Shown here one piece after another: positions 30,616-38,807 of a stretch of DNA of 64,000 nucleotides. How positions within the stretch are numbered: the stretch's first letter is position 1; every line of letters begins with the position of its first letter. A model generated the notes under the pieces. The model worked only from the letters and a program-made list of their open reading frames with translations. It was not told the DNA's origin and ran no database searches. The position numbers were made by a program, and so were the translations under genes. The DNA comes from Dyadobacter beijingensis DSM 21582 (lineage in GTDB: Bacteria > Bacteroidota > Bacteroidia > Cytophagales > Spirosomataceae): the NCBI RefSeq assembly GCF_000382205.1, contig NZ_KB907787.1, positions 1,217,176 through 1,281,175 on the forward strand, given 5' to 3'.

Positions 30616-33090
30616 TTATTCTTTGTAAAAAACACGCTTGACGCGGTCGCCAATGCCCGTCAGGATCTCATAGGGGATGGTGTTGATGGTTTTCGCAAGT
30701 TCCGTAATAGGCACTTCCTTTCCGAAAACGATCACTTCATCCCCTTCTTCTACCTGAGCATCGCTGACGTCGATCATCGTCATGTCCATACAAATGTTGC
30801 CGATGGTAGGGCACAATGTGCCGTTCACCCATACTTTACCCACGCCGTTACCGAGGCCGCGGTCGTAGCCGTCGGCATACCCGATGGCGAGCGTCGCGAT
30901 GGCCGAATCGTGATCCACAACGCCTTTGCGGCTGTAACCTACCGTTTCACCGGAAGTCAGGTATTTGATCTGCGACACAATCGTTTTCAGCGTCCCCACC
31001 GACTGCAATGCGCGCTGATCCTGGCCGGTGGCTTCCACGCCGTAGAGGCCAATGCCAAGGCGCACCATATCTAGGCGGTATTCCGGGAAGCGTACGATGC
31101 CCGCGGAATTGAGGATATGTTTAATGGTTTTATAGCCTAATGTGCGCTCGATCAGCGCCACGCCTTCACTGAATTGCGCATATTGCTGTCTCGAAAATTC
31201 GTTGTGTACGCCCTCGTCGGCACCTACCAGGTGTGAGAATATACTCGCTACTTTCAGAGCGGGATTCTGCCGGAGCTGCATTACCAGCCATTCGTAATCG
31301 TCTTTCACAAAACCCAGCCGATGCATGCCCGTATCCAGTTTCAAATGTACGGACGGCGTATTGGCCGGCTCGCCTTTGCGCGTAATGTATTCCACCCAGT
31401 CGATGAGCATGCGGCGGCTGTAAATTTCGGGTTCCAGCTTGTATTGCCATAGCAGGTCGAAGGTTGGCAAAGTGGCATTCATAACCATGATCGGCAGCGT
31501 GATGCCGCTTTGGCGGAGCATTACGCCCTCGTCGGTATAGGCCACGCCGAGGTAATCCACGCGGTGGTATTGCAGCAACGCCGCTACTTCGGAGCTGCCG
31601 CTGCCATAGGCAAATGCTTTGACCATCGCCATGACTTTGGTACCCTGGCCGGCCCTTGCCCGGTAGTAGTTGAGGTTATGCACCAATGCATCCAGGTTGA
31701 TTTCCAGGACGGTATCGTGTGCTTTCTGCTGAATGCGGTGCACGATTTGCTCGAAAGAGAACGGCCGCGCGCCCTTCACGAGCACGAGCGTATCCGCGAG
31801 CGTGTGGAATGCGAAGGTTTTGAGGAAGCTGTCGGTATCGTCGTAAAACTCCTGTTCGGAGATATCGAACAGCGCAGCCTGGCTGCTGATTTGTTTTCCA
31901 ATGCCGATCAGTCGGTCGATGCCTTTTTCGCTGAGCAGGCGGGAAACCATTTTGTACAATTCGGTCGGCGTCTGTCCGGTCTGGAGGACGTCGGAGAGGA
32001 TCACGGTTTTACGGTTGCGCTGCTCCTGCTGCGCGAGGAAGTTCAGCGCCATCGAGAGTCCCTGCAAGTCGTTATTGTAGGCGTCGTCGATGATGTAGGA
32101 GTGGTTGATACCCTCTTTGAGCTCCAAACGCATGGATACCGGTTTCAGCAGCAGCACCCTTTCCTGGATCACGGCCGGTTCGAGGCCGAAATCGAGCAGG
32201 AATACAATGCAATGCGTGAGGTTTTCGAGGGAGGCATCGTCGCGGAAGCCGGTTTCGAAACTGTGAATGCCCAGCTTGCCGGTGAGCGAAATGACCGTTT
32301 TGTCTTTCTGCGGGTTGAATGTCACCTGCACATGCGAGCCGGAATAGTTGCTGCCCCAGCTCAGCGTTTCCAGAAACGGGTTGACCGGTTTGAGGATCAG
32401 GCTGATTTCCTCGTCTATTTCGTGGTAATCTTTCCGGTAAATGAGTTTTTTGACCTTTGTAAAAAGGCGAAGCTTCTCGGTGATCTTCTGTTTGCGGCTT
32501 CGGAAACCATCGTCGTGGGCGGGGCCGATATTGGTAAAAATGCCGACGGTCGGCTGCATTACCGGTTGCAGGTATTCCATTTCGTGGGCTTTGGAAATGC
32601 CCGCCTCGAATATCGCCAGCGAATGCTCTTTGCTCAGATTCCACACCGAAAGCGGCACGCCGATCTGCGAATTGTAGCTTTTCGGGCTCGCTACAATGCT
32701 CCGGCCGGGGGACAGTAGCTGCACGAGCCATTCTTTCACGATCGTCTTGCCGTTGCTCCCCGCAATGCCCACCACCGGAATATCAAACTGTTTCCTTTTC
32801 GCCGCCACCAGCTGCTGCAATGCCCGGATGCTGGACGCTACTACCCATATCTGCGCATCGTTCCACGCCGAGGCCGTTTCCCGCAGTTCGCCCGTAAATG
32901 CGGCTTCCTCTACTACGAACTCGCGCACGCCCGCCGCGTAAAGCTCGGTAATGAAGCGGTGGCCGTCATGGCGCTCGCCTTTGATCGCAAAAAAGATACT
33001 TTGTCCGGGGAAGGAAACCTGCCGGCTGTCGGTCAGGATGTACTGGGCTTGTGTAGTTACAACAGGGGACGTATTAACAGTAAGACTCAT
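30616..33090 (-). CDS. murF-alr: Bifunctional UDP-MurNAc-tripeptide:D-Ala-D-Ala ligase / alanine racemase (MurF-Alr fusion)
   Basis: An 824-residue fusion. The N-terminal half (about 1-450) is MurF, which adds D-Ala-D-Ala to the peptidoglycan precursor: P-loop GIAGSNGKTIVKEW, IGVPLSVWNLSKEHSLAIFEAG, IFTNIGPAHDDGF and YIIDDAYNNDLQG. The C-terminal half (about 455-824) is a PLP alanine racemase: LEINLDALVHNLNYY, MAMVKAFAYGSGSSE with the PLP-binding Lys, KLDTGMHRLGF and TLAIGYADGYDRG. Joining the enzyme that makes D-Ala to the one that uses D-Ala-D-Ala is an arrangement known in Bacteroidota. The P-loop has SNGKTIV where single-domain MurF usually has TNGKTTT. It follows corA by 37 bases and may also have its own promoter at 33114. 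Confidence 0.95.
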   Translation of the reverse strand: MSLTVNTSPVVTTQAQYILTDSRQVSFPGQSIFFAIKGERHDGHRFITELYAAGVREFVVEEAAFTGELRETASAWNDAQIWVVASSIRALQQLVAAKRKQFDIPVVGIAGSNGKTIVKEWLVQLLSPGRSIVASPKSYNSQIGVPLSVWNLSKEHSLAIFEAGISKAHEMEYLQPVMQPTVGIFTNIGPAHDDGFRSRKQKITEKLRLFTKVKKLIYRKDYHEIDEEISLILKPVNPFLETLSWGSNYSGSHVQVTFNPQKDKTVISLTGKLGIHSFETGFRDDASLENLTHCIVFLLDFGLEPAVIQERVLLLKPVSMRLELKEGINHSYIIDDAYNNDLQGLSMALNFLAQQEQRNRKTVILSDVLQTGQTPTELYKMVSRLLSEKGIDRLIGIGKQISSQAALFDISEQEFYDDTDSFLKTFAFHTLADTLVLVKGARPFSFEQIVHRIQQKAHDTVLEINLDALVHNLNYYRARAGQGTKVMAMVKAFAYGSGSSEVAALLQYHRVDYLGVAYTDEGVMLRQSGITLPIMVMNATLPTFDLLWQYKLEPEIYSRRMLIDWVEYITRKGEPANTPSVHLKLDTGMHRLGFVKDDYEWLVMQLRQNPALKVASIFSHLVGADEGVHNEFSRQQYAQFSEGVALIERTLGYKTIKHILNSAGIVRFPEYRLDMVRLGIGLYGVEATGQDQRALQSVGTLKTIVSQIKYLTSGETVGYSRKGVVDHDSAIATLAIGYADGYDRGLGNGVGKVWVNGTLCPTIGNICMDMTMIDVSDAQVEEGDEVIVFGKEVPITELAKTINTIPYEILTGIGDRVKRVFYKE

Positions 33091-33113
33091 TCCAATGCGC
33101 GTTAATCAGAGCA

Positions 33114-33121
33114 CAAAGGTA
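33114..33121 (-). promoter_or_regulatory. Candidate -7 promoter element of murF-alr (TACCTTTG)
   Basis: TACCTTTG on the minus strand fits the Bacteroidota -7 consensus TAnnTTTG exactly and would start transcription about 17 bases before the murF-alr ATG. No clear TTG was found at -33. It lies between the corA stop (33128) and the murF-alr start, so it may give a second transcript inside a uspA-corA-murF/alr operon. Confidence 0.4.
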
Positions 33122-33127
33122 TCAATC

Positions 33128-34273
33128 CTACATCCATTTTTTCGATTTGAAATAAAATATCATCCCCACCGTCACGGCTACCATGAGTCCCCATACGTAG
33201 TAGTAACCGTTCGGATCTTTCAGCTCTGGCATAAACTCGAAATTCATCCCGTAAACGCCCACAATGAACGTCAGCGGCATGAAAACGGCCGAGAAAATGG
33301 TAAGCGTTTTCATCACCTGGTTCATGCGGTTGCTGATGGTCGACAAATGCACGTCCACCAAACTCGCCACGAGCTCCCGGTAGGAGTCGATCGTGTCCAG
33401 TACCTGCATAATGTGGTCGTAAAGGTCCCGGTAGTAGGGGATCACGTCGCGGCCTATCCGCATATTGTCCTCGCGGATGAGCTGGTTCACCATGTCGCGG
33501 AGCGGCCAGATCTGCCGGCGGGCGAGGGTAAGTTCACGTTTTAATGCGTACATGTCTTTCAGCGAAAGTTCCTGCACGCCGCGAATCACCTGGTCTTCGG
33601 TGGCGTCGAGGGCGTCGCCCAGCTTTTCGAGCACGATGAAGTAGTTGTCCACCACGACGTCCATCAATGCAAAAAGCAGGTAATCGGGCCCGTTGCGGCG
33701 GGTCTTGCCGACGGACGCTTCCAGCCGGTTTTCGACGGACGTGAAAATGTCGCTCGTCAGCTCTTCCTGGAACGAGAGCACGTAATTGTTACCCATTACA
33801 AAACTTACATGCTCCGCCGAAATGCTGATCGGAGATTCCGAATCGACGTGAAGCATTTTCAGGGTCAGGAACAAATGCCCCGTGTCGTACAATTCCAGCT
33901 TGGGCTTATGCTCGGTATTGACGACATCTTCCAGGAGCAGCGGGTGCAAATGATAGAATGCCCCGAGCTTGGCAATGAGCTCTGTTTCGTGGATACCGTC
34001 CACATTGAGCCAGGTAATGAAGTTCTCGCCATTCTCCGCCGCACGGCATTCTTCCAGCGTTTTCACCGTCTCCTCCTTGTACATATGCTCATTATACCTG
34101 ATCCGGCGGATCTTGGTTTTCATCCCAATATCCGGACCAATGTAAGTAAGCGTGCCTGGCGAAGTGAGCAGGCCACGCTTACGGTACTTTTTGGATTTTC
34201 GGCTGCCGTTGCGGGTGCCGCCGCCATTTGCGTGGCCCCCGTTCGGCTTGTTGCTGGCGTCTGTCCTGTTCAA
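33128..34273 (-). CDS. corA: CorA-family magnesium/cobalt transporter
   Basis: A 381-residue divalent-cation channel of the inner membrane. The signature YGMN lies in the loop after TM1 (FIVGVYGMNFEFMPEL), with TM2 after it (YYYVWGLMVAVTVGMIFYF) and a basic C-terminus (KSKKWM). The large cytoplasmic domain contains the helical RRQIWPLRDMVNQL and VDVHLSTISNRMNQVMKTLTI segments. The first 35 residues are rich in Gly, Asn, Lys and Arg, which is unusual and probably a disordered extension. The gene lies 8 bases after uspA and 37 before murF-alr, all leftward. Confidence 0.92.
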   Translation of the reverse strand: MNRTDASNKPNGGHANGGGTRNGSRKSKKYRKRGLLTSPGTLTYIGPDIGMKTKIRRIRYNEHMYKEETVKTLEECRAAENGENFITWLNVDGIHETELIAKLGAFYHLHPLLLEDVVNTEHKPKLELYDTGHLFLTLKMLHVDSESPISISAEHVSFVMGNNYVLSFQEELTSDIFTSVENRLEASVGKTRRNGPDYLLFALMDVVVDNYFIVLEKLGDALDATEDQVIRGVQELSLKDMYALKRELTLARRQIWPLRDMVNQLIREDNMRIGRDVIPYYRDLYDHIMQVLDTIDSYRELVASLVDVHLSTISNRMNQVMKTLTIFSAVFMPLTFIVGVYGMNFEFMPELKDPNGYYYVWGLMVAVTVGMIFYFKSKKWM

Positions 34274-34281
34274 AACGGATG

Positions 34282-35133
34282 CTATTTGAGGTGAAACACC
34301 AGCAAAGGTACATGCGTATCGACCACGAGCTTGCGGGTAATGCTCGGATTAATCAGATATTCTTCAATAAACGACCGCTCGCGTGTGGACATGATCAGCA
34401 GATCGGCCTTCACTTCGTCGCAATACGCCTCGATGCCGTCGAGCACGTGTTTGTTTTCGCGGATCGCGATCTGTTCGTCGGAGATGGTGAAATGCGAACG
34501 GATTTCGGTAATGTATTGGTTGTCAGGCTGAATATCGGGCTGTGTGTCGGAATTTACTTTGAGTAATGTAAGCTTCGCGCCCAGGTGGTTGATCAATACA
34601 AATACTTCGCGGAGGATGTTATTCTCCTCGTATTCGAACTGTGTGGCATACACGACATTCCTGAAACTGCTCAGTTCCACCTGCGGCGGTACCACCAGCA
34701 CGGGGCAGGGCGAGTTCAATGCAATGTGGGTTGCGGAGCTGCCGATGAGTTTGTCGAGAAACCCGCCGGTACCGGTCCGTCCGATCACGATCATGTCGGG
34801 CACATGGTCGTCGATGGCCTCTTCGATGGCCGATTGCACGCTGCCGAGCGCCCAGATGGCCTTGGCGTTATAGCCTTCTGCAACGAGGTCGCCGGCATAC
34901 CCGTCGAGGCGTTTATGGTATTCTTCTTCGAGCTCGGTGGTCATCGTCAGGAAATCGGCGCCTCCGATGCCGGGCATTACATTACCGGGCGTCACGTTCA
35001 CATCGGCGATATAGGGTTGGTAGGCGTGGAGGATCAGCAGTTCCGTCACGTCTTTTTCGGCGATCAACTTGGCGGCGGCCAGGGCGCGCTCGGCATTTTC
35101 AGAAAAGTCGATAGCCACTAATATGCTTCTCAT
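34282..35133 (-). CDS. Universal stress protein with two UspA domains
   Basis: A 283-residue cytoplasmic stress protein with tandem Usp folds. The first domain (about 1-140) starts MRSILVAIDFSENAERAL and carries GRTGTGGFLDKLIGS, an exact G-2x-G-9x-G(S/T) ATP-binding motif. The second (about 150-283) ends LLIMSTRERSFIEEYL...VPLLVFHLK and has lost the glycines of the motif, so it probably does not bind ATP. It is the first gene of a leftward run with corA and murF-alr. The upstream 421 bases are gene-free. Confidence 0.9.
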   Translation of the reverse strand: MRSILVAIDFSENAERALAAAKLIAEKDVTELLILHAYQPYIADVNVTPGNVMPGIGGADFLTMTTELEEEYHKRLDGYAGDLVAEGYNAKAIWALGSVQSAIEEAIDDHVPDMIVIGRTGTGGFLDKLIGSSATHIALNSPCPVLVVPPQVELSSFRNVVYATQFEYEENNILREVFVLINHLGAKLTLLKVNSDTQPDIQPDNQYITEIRSHFTISDEQIAIRENKHVLDGIEAYCDEVKADLLIMSTRERSFIEEYLINPSITRKLVVDTHVPLLVFHLK

Positions 35134-35554
35134 GGGCGGTCACGTTTTGTTTTGGGTATGGATTTGTCCCAACATATCGATTTTAGTAACCGGAATCAAG
35201 GACTTTGGTCATCTTTTGGCGGCAGGCGCACTTCTGCGAAAGATTTAATATTCCGGTAATTCCCATAGTGTCAATTTTTATGCCAAATTGGGTCCGGATT
35301 CGTGCATTTCCGGCCGTTTGCCCGCCGGTATCCTCGTTACTTTTTGTATTTGTCCAATACCCTTACAGTTTTTAAGTAAACGAGTGTTTATTTTATAATT
35401 TCTCTTCTGTTTAGTACAAACGTTCATTCTTATTGTTCAAAACATAATTAAATTCTGTGTTTTGTGTAAAATGCATTGGTTGCGTTGACAATCATTAATT
35501 TGATTTTTTATAAGTTTACCGTTACAAACTAATTTAGGATTCCAAATTCCCTGT
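35134..35554. promoter_or_regulatory. Gene-free AT-rich divergent promoter region between uspA and the symporter
   Basis: 421 bases between divergent genes. About 35340-35550 is very AT-rich. It holds one candidate promoter for the rightward gene (35485-35518). I saw no hairpin or repeat of note, and no exact TAnnTTTG for uspA. Confidence 0.5.
35485..35518 (+). promoter_or_regulatory. Candidate Bacteroidota-type promoter of the symporter gene
   Basis: TTG at 35485-35487 and TAAGTTTA at 35511-35518 (seven of eight to TAnnTTTG if the n positions are counted as matches), 23 bases apart. It would give a leader of about 30 bases before the ATG at 35555. Confidence 0.4.
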
Positions 35555-36955
35555 ATGAAGAGCAAGATTACCACTATCAATATCGTGCTGGTTACCATTG
35601 CCGCGATAGCTTCCGTGTTAAGTGCTTACGACATTGTGCCGTTGTCTGATAGTGTGCTGATCGGCCTCCGCTGGCTGGCGCTCGCCAGTCTGGTCGTGTA
35701 CGCGATCATCAAAAAGAACCTTACCACTTCCATCCTGATTTCGATGCTCGTCGGCACGGAGATCGGCTACGACTTCCCGAAAATGGGTACGGAGCTGCAT
35801 TTCCTTCGCCAGATCTTCCTTCAGATGATCAAAACGGTGATCGCGCCGCTGCTTTTCGCTACGCTCGTGACCGGTATCGCCGGCCATTCCGACCTGAAAC
35901 AGGTAGGCCGCATGGGCTGGAAATCGCTGTTGTATTTCGAAGTCGTTACCACATTCGCATTGATCATCGGCCTGGTGTTTGCCAACTGGTTCAAACCCGG
36001 TGTCGGTATAGTTCCGCCGGAAAGCCTCAATGCGACACTGCCGAAGGTGAACCAGCAAACCTGGCAGGAAATCGTGCTGCACTCGTTCCCGGAGAATGTC
36101 GCCAAATCCATTTACCATGGCGAAGTGTTGCAGATCGTCGTTTTCAGCGTGCTGTTCGGCATTAGCCTGGCATTGCTGCCGGCTGCCAAGAAGGAGAAAT
36201 TCGTTCACGGCGTGGAGCTGCTGGCCGAGGTGATGTTCAAGTTTACCAAAATCATCATGTATTTCGCACCGATCGGGGTAGGGGCTGCTATTGCCGAAAC
36301 GGTGGGCCATATGGGTATCGATGTTTTGAAAAACCTCGCATTGCTGCTCGCTACCTTATATTGTGCATTAATCGTCTTCATCCTCGTTGTATTCGTACCG
36401 GTGGCCATGATCGCGCGTATCCCGGTGATCAAATTTGCGAAAGCCATTTTCGAACCGGTTTCCATTGCATTCGCAACGACCAGCTCCGAATCCGCCTTGC
36501 CCAAGGCGATGGAGAAAATGGAGAAGTTCGGCGTGCCGCGGCAGATCGTATCTTTCGTCATGCCAACGGGTTACAGCTTCAATCTCGACGGTTCTACCTT
36601 GTACCTCGCATTGGCGACGGTGTTCGTAGCGCAGGCCACCGGCACCGAAATGTCGATCGGGCAGCAGTTTACGATGGTATTGCTGCTGATGCTTACCAGC
36701 AAGGGCGTGGCGGGTATCCCGCGGGCTACTTTGGTGATATTGTTGGGCGCGATCGCTAACTTTGGCATGCCCGAATGGCCTGTATTGCTGATCATGGGGA
36801 TCGACGAACTGATGGATATGGCCCGGACGTCGGTGAACGTGACCGGGAACTGTCTGGCTACCGCCGTGATTGCCCGTTGGGAAGGCGAGCTCGATGATCA
36901 GAAAATGCACGATTCGGACAAGGTGGTGCCGCAGCCCGAAACCACCGAAGTATAG
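35555..36955 (+). CDS. Dicarboxylate/amino-acid:cation symporter (DAACS/SDF family)
   Basis: A 466-residue inner-membrane transporter for C4-dicarboxylates or acidic amino acids coupled to Na+ or H+. About eight membrane segments are seen, with the family marks AFATTSSESALPKAMEKM (serine-rich reentrant loop, HP1), GYSFNLDGSTLYLALATVFVAQ (TM7 with the NMDGT-like cation site, here NLDGS) and DELMDMARTSVNVTGNCLA (TM8). There are two extra hydrophobic segments before the usual first helix. The C-terminus is acidic. The ATG at 35555 is followed by a short basic stretch. It is followed after 27 bases by an arsC-like gene, possibly co-transcribed. Confidence 0.92.
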   Translation: MKSKITTINIVLVTIAAIASVLSAYDIVPLSDSVLIGLRWLALASLVVYAIIKKNLTTSILISMLVGTEIGYDFPKMGTELHFLRQIFLQMIKTVIAPLLFATLVTGIAGHSDLKQVGRMGWKSLLYFEVVTTFALIIGLVFANWFKPGVGIVPPESLNATLPKVNQQTWQEIVLHSFPENVAKSIYHGEVLQIVVFSVLFGISLALLPAAKKEKFVHGVELLAEVMFKFTKIIMYFAPIGVGAAIAETVGHMGIDVLKNLALLLATLYCALIVFILVVFVPVAMIARIPVIKFAKAIFEPVSIAFATTSSESALPKAMEKMEKFGVPRQIVSFVMPTGYSFNLDGSTLYLALATVFVAQATGTEMSIGQQFTMVLLLMLTSKGVAGIPRATLVILLGAIANFGMPEWPVLLIMGIDELMDMARTSVNVTGNCLATAVIARWEGELDDQKMHDSDKVVPQPETTEV

Positions 36956-36982
36956 TATCCGTTCATTTTCAGAGTAAATTTT

Positions 36983-37339
36983 ATGTTGACGCTTTACGGA
37001 ATCCCCAATTGCGATACCATTAAAAAAGCCCGCACCTGGCTCGATAAAAATAAGGTGGCCTACCAGTTTTACGATTACAGAAAAGACGGCATCAGCCCGG
37101 AAAAAGTAGCGAGCTGGTTCAGCGAATTCCCGTGGGAGAAGGTTTTGAACAAAGCTTCCACCACCTGGAAAGAGCTAAGCGATGCGGAAAAAGCGAAGGT
37201 GACCGACGCCAAATCTGCCGCAAAACTGCTTTCCACGAACCCGACGGCCATTAAACGCCCGGTAGTGGAAGATGAAAACGGCAAAGCGCTCACGCTGGGT
37301 TTCAACGAAAAGGTCTACGAAGAAACCTATCTCAAATAG
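36983..37339 (+). CDS. ArsC/Spx-family thioredoxin-fold reductase
   Basis: A 118-residue protein of the ArsC-like (YffB-type) family. It starts LTLYGIPNCDTIKKARTWLDK with a single N-terminal Cys (CDTIKKA) in the place of the family's active site, and ends in the RPVVEDENGKALTLGFNEK segment. No second Cys is present, so it is not a CXXC thioredoxin. The YffB group is of uncertain substrate (glutathione-dependent reductase is suggested for the family). The last 8 bases overlap the end of the leftward methyltransferase gene at 37332. Confidence 0.9.
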   Translation: MLTLYGIPNCDTIKKARTWLDKNKVAYQFYDYRKDGISPEKVASWFSEFPWEKVLNKASTTWKELSDAEKAKVTDAKSAAKLLSTNPTAIKRPVVEDENGKALTLGFNEKVYEETYLK

Positions 37340-38558
37340 GTTTCACGCATACGATCACGACTTTGGTCTGATCGGCGAGGGTGGTGGCGAACAGGTAATG
37401 GTCGCCACCATCTTTTAGTTTCCACTTCTTCCTTAATTCTTCGGGTTTCGCGGGGAAATTCCGGACGGTAATGTTCGCCTTGTCACCCGGAATATGCTGC
37501 GAAATCTCCCGGATGTCGGGCTTACAAACGGCCACGATCCTGAAACTGCGGCCGGGGAAATCAGTTACCAATGCTTCGGAAGTGTAAAGCTGGCTGTGTA
37601 TGGCGAGTTTCTGCATTGGAAACCGCGTACACGATGTCTTGAATGCACCCGCTTTCAGCACGGCGGCGTGCGGTTCATATAAATAGCCCAGCGGTTTGGA
37701 GTAGCGTACTAATGCATTGCGCTCCTCTTCACGGTCGAAATCCAGCTGATGCAGCGGCTTTCCGGTGTGGTCCAAAATCCTGACTTTGATTTTAAAATCC
37801 CGCTCCGGCATGTCCCGGTCGAGGACGAACAGCAGCTCCTTGCATTCCTGCTCGTAGCCCATAACGTGCACTTCTTTCAGTTTTTTCAGCTCTTTCGACG
37901 CTAGATCGATGTCGAGCAGGGGGGAGGTTTTGATGAGAATATTCGGCGCTGCCTGGAAGAGTAATGCCAGGTTACCGGCCACATCGGGCGTACAATCGGC
38001 GAGGCGCACTACTTTTTCCTTGTTGGCGTCGCGGCGGGCCGGGTCGGCGTAGAGCCAGTCGGCAGTAAGGCCGCTTCCCAATGCATGCAGTGACTCGCCC
38101 GCGTGTACGTGAATGCGCGTCGCGCCCAGCTGTGCGAAGTTGTATGCCGCGGAGGATGCTACGTCGGGTTGTTGTTCGAAATAATGCGCTTCCGCGAAGC
38201 TGCGGCTCATATAATAGCAGTCGATGCCCATGCCGCCGGTAATGTCGGTCAGCGTTTGGCCGGACACAATACTTGCCTTATACAATGCCGTGGCTTCGGA
38301 AGAGCATTGCTCCACCGACAATGCTGGCGGGAATATGAGCCGTTCGTTGGCCGACCATTCGGGCAGCTTCTTCGATGCCTTCTGCCGCGACTGGACCTGG
38401 GCCGCGAGTTTCTTCACATCGAGCCCCCTGAACTTCCCTGCTTTGAGGATGAGATCGCCCGGGTTATCGTGCAGATGTTCGCGGATAAATGCGATCTCAT
38501 CTTCCGTAAAACCGGCCTGAATGCCGTCCGTTGCCCCTGTTTCCTTACCTGTACCCAT
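37332..38558 (-). CDS. Class I SAM-dependent methyltransferase with THUMP-like domain
   Basis: A 408-residue protein. The SAM-binding motif is DITGGMGIDCYYMSRSF, followed by an acidic residue in the AHYFEQQP segment, then WLYADPARRD, a DPxR-like catalytic region. The C-terminal part (VRNFPAKPEELRKKWKLKDG) matches the THUMP-like domain of this family. The substrate is not known; RNA is the likely target because THUMP domains bind RNA. The start is chosen at ATG 38558; the open frame extends to a TTG at 38612, which would add 18 residues. Its tail overlaps arsC-like by 8 bases. It has no close neighbour upstream on its strand. Confidence 0.8.
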   Translation of the reverse strand: MGTGKETGATDGIQAGFTEDEIAFIREHLHDNPGDLILKAGKFRGLDVKKLAAQVQSRQKASKKLPEWSANERLIFPPALSVEQCSSEATALYKASIVSGQTLTDITGGMGIDCYYMSRSFAEAHYFEQQPDVASSAAYNFAQLGATRIHVHAGESLHALGSGLTADWLYADPARRDANKEKVVRLADCTPDVAGNLALLFQAAPNILIKTSPLLDIDLASKELKKLKEVHVMGYEQECKELLFVLDRDMPERDFKIKVRILDHTGKPLHQLDFDREEERNALVRYSKPLGYLYEPHAAVLKAGAFKTSCTRFPMQKLAIHSQLYTSEALVTDFPGRSFRIVAVCKPDIREISQHIPGDKANITVRNFPAKPEELRKKWKLKDGGDHYLFATTLADQTKVVIVCVKPI

Positions 38559-38807
38559 TTGTTCAACTGGTTCGAATTCCGAAAGTACGTCATTTTTGCC
38601 GGGGAGCGGCAATGCGGATGCCGTGAAAGATCAATTTGAAATATTATCAGAATCATAACAATTACTGATTTTCCGCTATCGGTTGATAATCAGTAAAATG
38701 GCCCGTATGTGTCCGTAATACAGTTTCTGTCTAAGTAGGACTAACCAAATGAAAATTATAACTTGTCGCTCAATCCTAAATTTCCCTGTTTAAAACCTTT
38801 ATTTATC

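Noticed and set aside
31510..32718. A 402-codon open frame opposite murF-alr
   Set aside because: Antisense shadow of the MurF part; composition is typical of reversed GC-rich coding DNA.
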